A DNA stretch of 64,000 nucleotides. Source: Adineta ricciae (Eukaryota > Rotifera > Eurotatoria > Adinetida > Adinetidae). The stretch is from the NCBI GenBank assembly GCA_905250025.1, contig CAJNOJ010000086.1, positions 248,001-312,000 on the forward strand, written 5' to 3'. Made by a program: the position numbers and the translations under genes. Under the pieces are notes generated by a model. That model saw only the letters and a program-made list of their open reading frames with translations, did no database searches and was not told where the DNA came from. Shown here piece after piece: positions 34,738-45,595 of this stretch. Position 1 is the first letter of the stretch, and each line of letters opens with the position of its first letter.

Positions 34738-37726
34738 TTATTTGCTTGTGAATGTGTTACATTGTAATTGTGCTAATAATATACTTCGAACATTGGGATC
34801 AAGATTACTGATCTTATTTGCCACTTCATCACATGCACCGGGCATACGTTCATTGAAGAATTGATTTAATTCATCTTTCGCAGTTGCAGGAGCATGGGTT
34901 ATACGAAGACCAGTCGCAGCAGCATCTAATAACAAGGGATAATCATCCATGAAAACAGTTCTGACACCCCATTCGTAGTCAAGTCGTGCCTTAGCTGATT
35001 GACATCGAGCAAGAAGACCCACGAACGAAACCGGCGGTTGAACAAGGAATGGATGCGCGATGCTGTCGGATAGTTGAACTTGTATCATAGTTGCTTGTGA
35101 TGTGGAAACAGCTTGACGAACATAGATGATAACTGAGAGACTTGATCCATCATACGTGTAAGCATTGGTCGTTCCATCTTGACCGTTGATTAGTTCATTG
35201 AATGATTCGTAGATAACAGAAGCGCCATTGATCAGAACGCTCGTAGCAGGAAAGACACCTCGTAGTTGAATTTCATACGATCGTTGTGTTGGAAATGAGC
35301 TAAAAGAACCGGTTGCAGCAGATATAGCTAAATGGGAAAGAGAAAGCGAAGTAATTCTGTATATACATATGAAAATGAACTAACTGAATTGTAAGGTATT
35401 TCCTGATACTGAGTAATCGTAACGAGTGACCGCACTTGTTGTACGCGAAGGATCTTTATATGCTGAAGTAAATCCGTCATCGTCATAAACATATCCTCTT
35501 CCTTTGACGGATCCACCGATTAATGTGTACAAGAGTAATTTTTGTGGAATTTGCTGTGCACGACCAATTCTATCACGGCTACTACGTGGTTCAGGTAAAA
35601 GTGGAATGATGGAACCAACTTGAGCATAGACTGGCATTTCATCGATCGTGAATGACTTCTTGACTGATGATGATGAAAGATCACCGGTGAAGAAGTTAAC
35701 CCATTGGAAGTCAGGTGGAAACCAGATGGGCCAATTATCGACAAGACCAGTACTTGCATCGACAGGTTGACTGATGGGTGAGACGAAAATACTCGATCCA
35801 AAGAAATATTGGTTTGAAAATGTATAAGCTTCGTCATTTTCCGGATAGTTATAGTAGAGCGGAAGAACAACGGATAAACCTGAATCATATGTACGTCGAG
35901 CAGCTGTGTAAAGATAGGGTATAAGCGCTTGACGTAATCGAGTAAATCGGGCTAGATTATTTTGATATATCCAAGGAAACGTCCAAAGTCGTCGATCATT
36001 ATTGGCATTTTTCGTGCAATGTGTTCGAAACATTGGTGAAAACGCACCCCATTGAACCCATCGTGTATACAATTCTGGATCCGGTTCTTGAGTGTGTCCA
36101 CCGAGATCATGACTCCAAAAACCGTAGCCAACATTCGCTGCTGTAGCAGTAAAACGCGGTTGAAATGAAAGCGTGTCCCATGATGGTATCACATCACCAG
36201 AAAAGCCGACTTGATAGCGATGATTGCCAAGGCCACCCCATCGATGTAGAAGAGCTGGACGATTCTGTCCAAAGTAAGGATCAGTGAAAAAGACGTGATT
36301 CAACCAAAACGTTGGATTTGTATATGGTATATCGTTCATCCAACCTTCTTCACCTTGTTGCCAATCTAGCCACCAAAGATCAATACCGGCTTGTTGAAGC
36401 GCATGTAGAACAATATTTGCCCATGCTGACGTAAATTTCTTGTCGGTTACATTGAAAGGTACGTAGTGTTTTGTTGAAGGATCGATGCCCATAGCTTCTG
36501 CCATCTCCTTGTACTTTTCTTCCCATGGTTGAATACCTGAACAAGAGGGACAGGGTAAGTGATGATTGAAATAAAACAAATATTTGTATACCTGATGCTG
36601 GATGGAGATTTAGAGTATTTTTAAGTCCTAGTTGTTTACACCATTGAAGAAATTTTTGATGATCTGGAAATAAATGTTCATCGAATGTATACCCTGACCA
36701 ACCAATTGTTTGGCCAGCTTGATCTTTTGTATCATTCGAAGCTAATTTATAAAATGTAATATGCCAATCCATATCGGTGACAAGTACATCTAGTGGCACG
36801 TCGTGTTGAATATATTCTGTAATGATTTGTCGTTCTTCGTATTCAGCATATGCCCAATAACGACTGAAAAATACACCGAAAATGTACCGAGGTGGAAGTG
36901 GAATCGAACCAGCCAGACGAGTAAATTCGTATAGAGCTTGAGGATAAGCTCGACCATGACCAAACAAATATAAGTCTTGTTGTGCTTGAGATGAATAAAA
37001 ACACGATGATGGACTTTGAAAACAGCATCCACGCAGTTCACAATCGTGTTGATTGGTATTATTGAATGTGCCACAAGTTCGACGTTCGTTCACTGGTACA
37101 GCTTGGCAAAGGGATGGATCAGGTGGTGAATATTGTTTATTGACAATCCATGGCCATTGTGGATCGTCGTCTAATTGTGGTTGATGAGTATCATCGACAA
37201 GAGCATAACCACGACGAGAAATAACGCCGTAGGTACAATGTAAATCACTACGAGGTTGATTTCGACAATCTAGTTCTAATTTGGAATCACGATTTCCATC
37301 TAATGTACGAAGTGTGCCGAGAAGATTACCATCAAACTCTTCGTTCGGTATAGCATTCCATACAACAGTTTCTCCTTTCGAAGGATTGACTTTGACGGTC
37401 ACACGAATGTTGTGTTGACTGAACGTTGTTGCACTATTTCTCAAATATTCTAATGTGATATAGTTCGTATCGATTCGTAGATGAGTATCATTTCGGGTTA
37501 CATTATAGACTGGCGGCGTTGGTTGAATTTGACGTGATTGTACTAGCCATGTTTTACCGTCGAGAAACTCTTTCGTTGGTGACCATTCGAGACGAATAAG
37601 GCGCGTTGATAAGATGGTAAATCGAGCTTGACCTTCGTAGACTATCGATGAAGGGTCAGCTTGTAAAATATTGCCGAAGGCCGTTGCAGTAAGTGCAGAT
37701 AACCATAAGATAAGCACCACCGCCAT
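34738..37726 (-). CDS. Secreted GH31 alpha-glucosidase with trefoil motif
   Basis: Exons 37726-36592, 36536-35385, 35327-34738; 958 residues. A cleavable signal peptide (about 1-18) precedes the GH31 N-terminal beta domain. Cys207-Cys242 form a P-type trefoil pattern (NERRTCG...CELRGCCF) inserted before the (beta/alpha)8 barrel. The catalytic nucleophile should be Asp436 in LWWLDW and the acid/base Asp493 in GFSGD; RDG-like and HDLGGH segments of the family are present. After the barrel comes a C-terminal beta domain and a further 200 residues of lower similarity. It should hydrolyse terminal alpha-linked glucose in the gut or lysosome. Substrate range is unknown. It is convergent with the ASB gene. 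Confidence 0.92.
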
Positions 37727-39003
37727 AGCTGTTAAAAAAAGAAAAATGATAATTGAAAATGATTCTTTCGATGCGAAACATTACTTAGTTTATCAAACAG
37801 TCCTGGACAGATAGATAAGGCAATATTTACCTGATCGAAGTCGTTCTTCGAGTATCTTGGCATACTTGAAAGAGCGGTTATCAGTAACCACTGCGTTCTC
37901 GAATCTTATTCTGTTTGGTATGTAAAAAGCGAAAAAAAAAGAATTCTAATTCATTTTATCTCTACTCAATTCGTAAAGATAGAGTGTCGCTCCTCATATT
38001 TCAATTACTCAGCGTCGAACATAGAACATCAAATATTATATAATTCAATTAATTGCGAATGGAGATAAATATCTTTGTACAACAATCAATGATGAGTGTA
38101 CGGATGCTTTTTTTTTTCAATTTTAGACTTTCGACCATAGTCATCCTTCTTCTAAAATAAATGAAATCCATAATGATTGAACGAATATTTTCTAAGATGC
38201 TCACAGGTTTGTTTTAAAGTTAACTCGATAAATACCTTCAAACTTTGACTGTATGCACACAGATTGATCTTATACCTATATTTCATTATACGCTACTCTA
38301 GCGACATCCTTCCTTATACTAATGTCTCAGTGCGTCTTAAGTATATACTCATATCTTCGTACCGTTATTCACTTATTACATAAATCGTTCTCTCTTATGC
38401 CATACTTCCAGGCAGGATAGCGTATTCTGTATATGTCGCCTGGTGACAGACATTAGGACTACTTGATTTCCCTAGTCCAAGTACACGAGAATGCTCTCAT
38501 TGCATTTTCACGTTACAGAAAAAAGACATTTTTCCTGTTCTCGTCGCATTATATAGTTTCGTACATTTTTCGTTCTACTATTTCCTTTGCATATCTAGCA
38601 AAAATTCCAGAAGAATCTAAAGGATTCTAAGATATTCCATAGTGTTCACGACAAAAACTACCAAGAACTACGATCTGTTGTGAAAGTTTTGCCAGAGTTT
38701 CAATGGCTCAATCTGTCATCTGTTCATAAGTTCTAGATAATTATAGCAGGTTGTATAATGAACTATTATATTCTAGGCATTATCAACAGAGTCGAGAAGA
38801 TAGAGAAATCATCATAGATCACGTGATATACTGAGTTTAATCAGTTGATACAATATGCATTCATAGATAGATAAAAGAGTTAATGATCATAATTGCACGA
38901 TGACTGTTTATCGCCTTCATCAAATAAAAGATTTCTTCTTTCTAAAAGGCCTTTCTTTAGAATAAAGATAATGAGCGATTTGATTTATTTGAATTCATTG
39001 GAA
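37727..39003. other. Intergenic interval
   Basis: 1.28 kb upstream of the GH31 gene and downstream of the small secreted-protein gene (both minus strand). It contains a T10 run at about 38108 and no recognisable gene. Confidence 0.45.
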
Positions 39004-39408
39004 TTAACAAACTCGAGCTGAATGAGTTGGATGGAAAGTAGTACCACCAATGGAGTAGCAAAGTGATCGTGGACCATTGGATTCTTGTGAAAAAACATCA
39101 GCCCATTTGCCGACAAGACGTTGATTTTCACAACGGACTTTCATCCATTGAACACCGTCGGGAAATTCCATTTCACGTGTTTGACCAGCATATATATTTC
39201 CACTAGCTAATGTTAATGGACCTAAGCTATCTTTGACATCGATAAAGCATCGGGCAACATATGCACCACTTGATGAGATGGTAATCTTAATACCTTGGGA
39301 TCCAATAACTATGAGAAACATGAGTTTTGCGTGTGAAATTCAACACAAAGGCAAATTTGAATTAGTATACATACTGAGAAGAGCGAGAAGAGCAATTAGT
39401 TTCAACAT
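39004..39408 (-). CDS. Small secreted four-cysteine protein
   Basis: Exons 39408-39375 and 39308-39004 (66-bp intron); 112 residues. The N terminus MLKLIALLALLS is a signal peptide. The mature part is probably all-beta, with four cysteines (ARCFID, VRCENQ, SLCYS and the final residue) that could form two disulfides. Not recognised; the size and export signal fit an extracellular or vesicle-stored protein. The intron falls inside the signal sequence, a common position for secreted animal proteins. Confidence 0.6.
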
Positions 39409-39650
39409 GGTTTTGTCTATGAATCTGATGCCTGATCAAATGATTGTCATATAGCTGATTGGCAATATATAAAGCGCCTGAATCCGGACAAATATCACGC
39501 CATTTTCAGTTAACCATCTGTTAGATTTCTCAGTGCCCTCTGCTTTCTCTCACGGCTTTTGTTCTAGTCGTTGGATTTTATGAAAACAAAAACGAAGGAT
39601 GGATAATATAAGTAAATAATCGATCATCGATTAGATGTTTTTATAAAATC

Positions 39651-39683
39651 AAAATAAAACAAAACAAAACAAAAAACAAAACA
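39651..39683. repeat. (AAAAC)n simple repeat
   Basis: AAAAC-type repeat just downstream (minus sense) of the Frizzled-CRD gene stop codon at 39696. Confidence 0.7.
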
Positions 39684-39695
39684 ATCGTAATAAAA

Positions 39696-41421
39696 CTAAA
39701 CCTTTTCAGTTGCCGAACGTGTCATAGGAAAGTATTTTTGTCGCTGACGATAATCATGCATCATTCGACGAGGTGGAAAATCAACCAAGATCGGAGTTAA
39801 TGTGTCCGAGAAAGGATCCATGTTGCTAAAAGGATTGAAGCCTGGTGGAAATGGAGACATAGATGTACCTGAGAACAATGATGCGAACGGAGACGATGGT
39901 AAAGCAGGTGGAGGTAATAATGAAGGAAACGCCGACGATGAAAGTTCCGAAAGTGTTGCCGCAGGAAGATTTAGAGATGGAATTATCGATTGGATTGACG
40001 ATGTAGGAGCTGATGGGAATGTTGTTAGAGATGGATTTTGAGACGAAACTAATGATTGAAATGACATTGGAGGAGCTGATGACGCTGTGGGCAAAGCAGG
40101 ATATCCAGATGGCGGTGATGATTGGAATGGTGGTGAAGGAGCTGCAGATGTTGGCGCAAAAGGAACATTTACCGATGGAGCCAATGATGGAAAAGGTGAT
40201 GGAATTGTGACAGACGGTGGTGTTAGAGGAGGATTTGCAGATGCAAGAAATGATGAAAAAGGCGACAGCGGCATGTCTAACTGCGATAGAGCAGATTGTG
40301 TTAAAATGGATGAAAGTGCTGTAGGTGGTAAACCACCGTTAAATGGTACTGAAAAATAAACAGACATGTGTATATTGAGAAATATATAGAAATAATAATA
40401 AAAAACTCACATGGTTGAGCAAAGGATGAGAGAAGTGAACTGTATGGTGATGGATTGACTAGAACAGAAGGATGAATGTAATGATATTTTAGGTCTAGCC
40501 GTGAACATACTTGGACAAAGATCGGAGACTGGTGGAAGCAGTTCGCAAGGAAGAAGATCAAGCGCAGGTGCAGCACATTGGTTTTTGATAGCTAAGTAGT
40601 AAAACTCATAGTGAGGAAAGAATAAAATATCATTTGTTATCGTATACCTCGACAGAATGGCTGGCATGGAAGAACTGGTGGTGCGTCAAATGGTGTTGAA
40701 CACGGCGGAAAGAGTAATGGACACAATAAAAGACGTAACGAGCGTGTACAGCCTGGTGGTGTTATCATTGGATCCAATATTGTTGTCAAAGCTTGTGCTA
40801 TTTGCCACTTTTCGACGTGACCAAACGAGTTCGGCAAGGAATAACGAGCTTGTGGAACAGCACCGCAAATATCCGAAAAGAGTGCATATTGTGGATCAAC
40901 TAAAGAATGGCACGTTGGACCACTTTGAAAAGGCATTTCAGATAAAAATGTTCCAGGAAAGGTCGATAAGAATTTACTATAATAATTAGAAAAAGAAAAA
41001 CAATCAATGGTTCGAATAAAACTTGTCGTTCATTTACCTAAATCCATAACTATGATCTGACCAATCATCAGCATCATACGGATTTTCATATTGTGCTGGC
41101 CAGCGTGTTCGTGATGTATAATCATTCGACACCGCTGACGAGCTATAGGAAGGATAGCGATTACGACGATTACTTGATGATGGTACATAGTCATCTTCTA
41201 CGTGATCATGACTATCATATTTGCTATAATCGTTATTCTTTCGATCTCGGCGATCTAATACCGATGCACCTAAAGAAACAAAATACTTAAAATTGTCGAA
41301 ATTTTTGATAAACCATTGACCTACTATAGCTATTGCTTTTTCGACTAGAAACTCCATCCGACAGAGTTTCTACAACAATGGTTAAAAATACAACAAGCAG
41401 AAGAACCGTTCGAAATTGCAT
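39696..41421 (-). CDS. Secreted Frizzled-type CRD protein with Pro/Ser tail
   Basis: Exons 41421-41325, 41269-41038, 40976-40648, 40591-40511, 40458-40411, 40348-39696; 479 residues. Start chosen at MQFRTVLLL because it gives a clean signal peptide (about 1-22); an in-frame ATG lies upstream at 41511. After a charged Tyr/Ser/Asp-rich linker (33-109) comes a Frizzled cysteine-rich domain from Cys132 to about residue 245: YSLPNSFGH, GCTRSLRLLLCPLLFPPC and PCQPFCR show the conserved PN-x-x-x-H, C-x-x-x-L and C-x-x-x-C spacing. The last 230 residues are Pro/Ser/Leu-rich and low complexity. There is no seven-helix region, so it is not a receptor; it may bind Wnt-like lipid-modified ligands as sFRPs do, or act as a matrix protein. 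Confidence 0.8.
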
Positions 41422-41674
41422 CAGAATTCTTTCTATCGTGGAAAAGATAGTTTCGAAAATGAAAGTGACTAGATATATACATGCGCTCGTGATTTCTAGG
41501 GAGAACAACAATGACTAACCGTCTTTCTTTTGCGTGCGTTATCTTGAGATGAATAAGTACAGTACCTCGATTTAACTATTCTTATACACAAGAAAGAGAA
41601 AAACGTGCAAAGACTTTATATGAGAAATAAGCAGCTCAAATACTTTGGATGCTTAACATATACGGTTGAAAACA
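41422..41674. promoter_or_regulatory. Divergent promoter region
   Basis: 253 bp separate the start codons of the Frizzled-CRD gene (minus) and the SLC22 gene (plus); both promoters must lie here. No clear TATA pair could be assigned. Confidence 0.4.
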
Positions 41675-44442
41675 ATGTCGCCATTGACTGCACCACGTTT
41701 TTCGATATCACCCTATTTTGCTGCATATGATCCAGCTAAACCGGCACCGGTTATCACGAAAACTGTGGAACGAATTCTCTCTGACGCAGGCAGGTTTTTC
41801 TCTTTAATCAGATAAAATTTCTTTCATGTATCATTGATTATCATCTAGGTTCGTTCGGTATCTATCAAATTTCCGTTTTTCTCGTCCTTGGCCTTCTTGC
41901 TGTCGTCCCATCGATGGTCGCTTTTTCCTATGATCTCAATGTTGGTGCACCTGATCATCGCTGTCGTCTATCAGTGAACGACACATACAATACTATACAT
42001 GAACAACATTTTACGAATTTCTTGTCGAAATCGATTGATTATGCTGAAAAGTGTACTATGCCTACGAGTCATTCTTCATCAGATCGACAACCTTGTGTCA
42101 ATGGTTGGGTGTTCGATATGAGGAAATATGGTACCACACTTACCACTGAATTAGATCTTGTATGTGATCGATTTCATTTGCGAGCATTGACACAAAATAT
42201 CTATTCGGCTGGCACGGCCGGATCGATTCTTACTGGTATTCTATCGGATCGTTGGGGTCGACGGAAAACGATTTATCTACTTGTTCTTATCTTACTTCTT
42301 GCATTGAATATAATGCAGTTTTCATTGCATTCTCGTACCCATAGACTTCTTCTGTTTACAATATGTCGATTTTTTCAAGGCTTCGGAACAACATTTCACT
42401 CTGTGTCACTTGTTCTTCTTTCGGAATTAACCGGACCGCGACGACGTGTTCTCGCTGCTAATACACTTGCTTATTCATTTGCATTAGGTCAAATCATCTT
42501 AGCTATTATAGCGAAACAGTTCAAAAATTACAAATTAACATACTGGGCATTAACTTTATATGTTTTACCATTTGTATGTATCTACATACTTATACCTGAA
42601 TCACCCCGATGGCTTATTCGACGCGGTCGTGTACGAGAAGCACGAAAAGTTTTAGAACGAATTTTCCTTATTAATCGTCGACGTATACACGATCGATTAG
42701 AATTATTTTATTCCGATTTGCCGACTGATGTCGTTGCAGCAAGAGAAGCCGAACGCAAAAGTCCGACTTATTTGAACGTATTAAAACGACTGTGTCGATC
42801 GAAATTAATGAGAAAACGATGTTTACTTCTGATCGGTGTTTGGGCTGCCGCACTTTCAGTCTATCTCGGTACGTATCATTTTAATGTCTATAAAAATTGG
42901 ATTGTATGGAAAGACAATTCAGCAAAATATACTTAGTTAATTTCGAGAAAAGAATCTCTCCTTAATAACGCAAATCATCATCAATACGAATATCCTTCAC
43001 GGTTACTAATGAGCAAGAAACCTTCATCACACTCTCAATCTTAATTGATAGTACAACATTCTTTACAAACTTTCATCTTCGCTTTTTTTTTCTTATTTTA
43101 AAAATCATTTTCATTTATCCGCTAACGATCAACCTTTCTACTTCGCACATATAGAGGCGCACGACGTTTTTCTTCAAGGTATTTTTGTTTACCTGTCACG
43201 TCTGAAAAGATATACATTTTCGTTTCATAAGATGGAGGTAATCGAGCTTTCCTCGATGCAATCTTAACCATATTAATAATGCGCCTTTTCTTGCTCTTAT
43301 CGAAAACATCCATCAATCATGCAAAGTGTATGCAAAATATGTGCATATTTTCATAAAACCACAGCTTGACATAAATAGAATTTCATTGAGCAGAGACTTT
43401 TCAAATCTCAATGTTGTCTATCAGTCGAAGGGAGATAAATATAATGAAAATGATCTCTTAAGGTATCAGCAGTGCATTGACAGTACTTACAAATCGGCCC
43501 CATGAATTACTCATAGCTGGTGCTTTTAGCGAAATGATCGGTCTCGGTGTTTGTCATGCACTTGCATCCCGTGTTGAACGACGCCGTCTTCTAATTGTAT
43601 GCTTTATTGCTACGGCATTAGCTTCAGCTCTTGTGCCAGTCACTCGAGATACTCAACCGCATAGTAAATATTCACTTTCTTTTCCAATTAATTCAAACTA
43701 GCTATTCTTTAGTCAGTATTTTGTTTGCTCTTCTTGCAAAACTGACCACATCTTCATGTCAAATGTTGATTGTTGTTTACACGACTGAAACCTATCCCAC
43801 AGCTCTTCGTTCTACGGGCGTCGGTCTATCAGCATGTATAGCTCGTCTTGTTTCCATGATTGGCCCGCAACTGTCTGCTACTCAATATTCACTCTGGTTT
43901 CCATTGCCGTACGTTGTCTATTCGATAGCATCATGTCTAGCAGCTTTGGCTGCTTCTCAATTACCACCAATACATTCACCGTGTAAATTACCTGAAACGG
44001 TTCATGAAGTAGAAAAACAACATGTACAAGTGACATTTGCCGTTGCTTCACCAACGCGAACCATCACTGAACGAAGACCTTCGTCAGCATTGATTCGAGA
44101 TTTAACTTTAACGAAACCAAATTCATCATCAATTATTCCTGACGCGCCACCATCGTCGAATCTACGACGGCACTCAACAGTTGTCAGTTTAGCTCGACAA
44201 AAATCTCGAACTACTCGTCTTCCAACAATAACTGATATGAATGAAGATGAAGTTTGTCTCCTGATTTCTATTGATCTCATATATAAAATTAAATGTGTAC
44301 TTTTTTTGCGCATTAGGATGATATCAAGTCAAATGAACAACAATTGATCTCGGCGATATCACGAATTAGTTCATTACCAACCAATCTATTTGCACTTCGA
44401 CGAAATAGTAGCACTTCTATTGTTCCCGTTCATAATATGTAA
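41675..44442 (+). CDS. SLC22-like organic cation/anion transporter
   Basis: Exons 41675-41789, 41849-42868, 43463-43663, 43713-44251, 44317-44442; 666 residues. It has the SLC22 layout: TM1 near GSFGIYQISVF, a large extracellular loop with Cys residues (about 60-130), the MFS signature ILSDRWGRRKT near residue 170, the central PESPRWLIRRGR motif of the family and C-terminal helices (TETYPTALRSTGVG). It should move organic ions or carnitine-like solutes across the plasma membrane; substrate unknown. The long Ser/Thr-rich cytosolic C terminus (about 540-666) exceeds the family norm. Intron 1 appears to start GC (GC-AG class) because only that donor keeps frame; intron 3 is 594 bp. Confidence 0.88.
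43122..43316 (-). CDS. Possible nested small gene in SLC22 intron
   Basis: 64-residue frame antisense to the SLC22 gene, wholly inside its 594-bp intron, which is about ten times longer than the typical intron here. The product is very basic (KKRR, KIASRKARLPP, EEKRRAPLYVRSRK) and resembles a small ribosomal or mitochondrial protein in composition only. Not recognised. A second ATG at codon 16 would leave 49 residues. It could be a chance frame; the unusual intron length is the main reason to list it. Confidence 0.3.
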   Translation of the reverse strand: MMDVFDKSKKRRIINMVKIASRKARLPPSYETKMYIFSDVTGKQKYLEEKRRAPLYVRSRKVDR

Positions 44443-45595
44443 ATTTCCGTTGAATGAATTAAATAATTTATTTTTTCTTGTGTCTAAACAAAATTACTTG
44501 AATAAAATTCCAAAATATTTCGTGTGTTACACTTTCATTTTCGAGTCGAAAATTCGAGAATCAATAGCTTATCGATTTAATTTTTTTTCCATGATATCGA
44601 TTTATCCAATTAAAGAAAGGAAAAGAAAACATAGCTATGATATTCACTCTATAAAGACGTCTATAGACGAACGTGCATATTTTTCGTATGTCATCTATTA
44701 TAATCAAGGACAAGAGAAAAAGTCCATCAAGGAAAATTGAATCGATTAGCTGTGTTTTTACCTATTAATGCTCACCATTACTACCATCTAATGCTAATTA
44801 ATCGAAACAAAGAAAATCATCTTTAACAAGTTCATTTTTGACTCGTAATCAATTCTTAGTTTCATGTTTCATAGCACGAACAATATATATGCCATAAAAA
44901 CAAAAAAAAATATATTATCATCATGTTGAGTTCAAACCAAGTTAGTACATGCTAGGCAATGGTCTTCTTTCTTTTTCTTGACACTGTCTGCTTAACTAAA
45001 AAAAGTGTACACTGACAGTTTCGCTTCTACAAAGCAAATTCTCGATGATATAGATAACAAGATGATGCAAGCATCTTTTAAGGGCAGACAGTAACCATTC
45101 ACTTTTCTCTGGTTTGTAAGCAAAGGTATATGAATTAATAATGATGAAAATCATTTTTTAATTTATATATATATGTCGCTTATCTGCATATCATATCAGC
45201 GGTTTTTTACATATATATGTATCAAAGTTAAAAAACAAAATAGTCGTTGAAGAACGACCTTGAGTCAATAAATGTTTGTTTGTATCATCAAAGTACGAAT
45301 ATAGGAATGAAAAAAAAAAGTGCAGAGAGAAAGGCACTGATGCATGACATGAATACAAATGCATGTAACGGCAGCTCTGTTTTTTTCCTTCACCGGTGGA
45401 TATATATGTTTATGTGAAACATGAAGGTGAGGTTTTTTGAGTGATATATCACCGTTCTAATATTTGATTCGACATATATTATCAAAATCTATTCACTCAC
45501 CACATACCTGTGTATGTGTTTACGCCGGTTATTCACATAGAAAAAAGCAAAGCAATAGAAAGGGTAAATTGCATATTCGATATCGAGACTAAAAA
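44443..45595. other. Intergenic interval
   Basis: 1.15 kb between the SLC22 stop and the acidic repeat-protein start; short AT dinucleotide runs near 45163-45225, no supported gene. Confidence 0.45.

Noticed and set aside
39802-40359. Gly/Asp-rich plus-strand frames
   Set aside because: Antisense shadow of the Pro/Ser-rich tail of the Frizzled-CRD protein.
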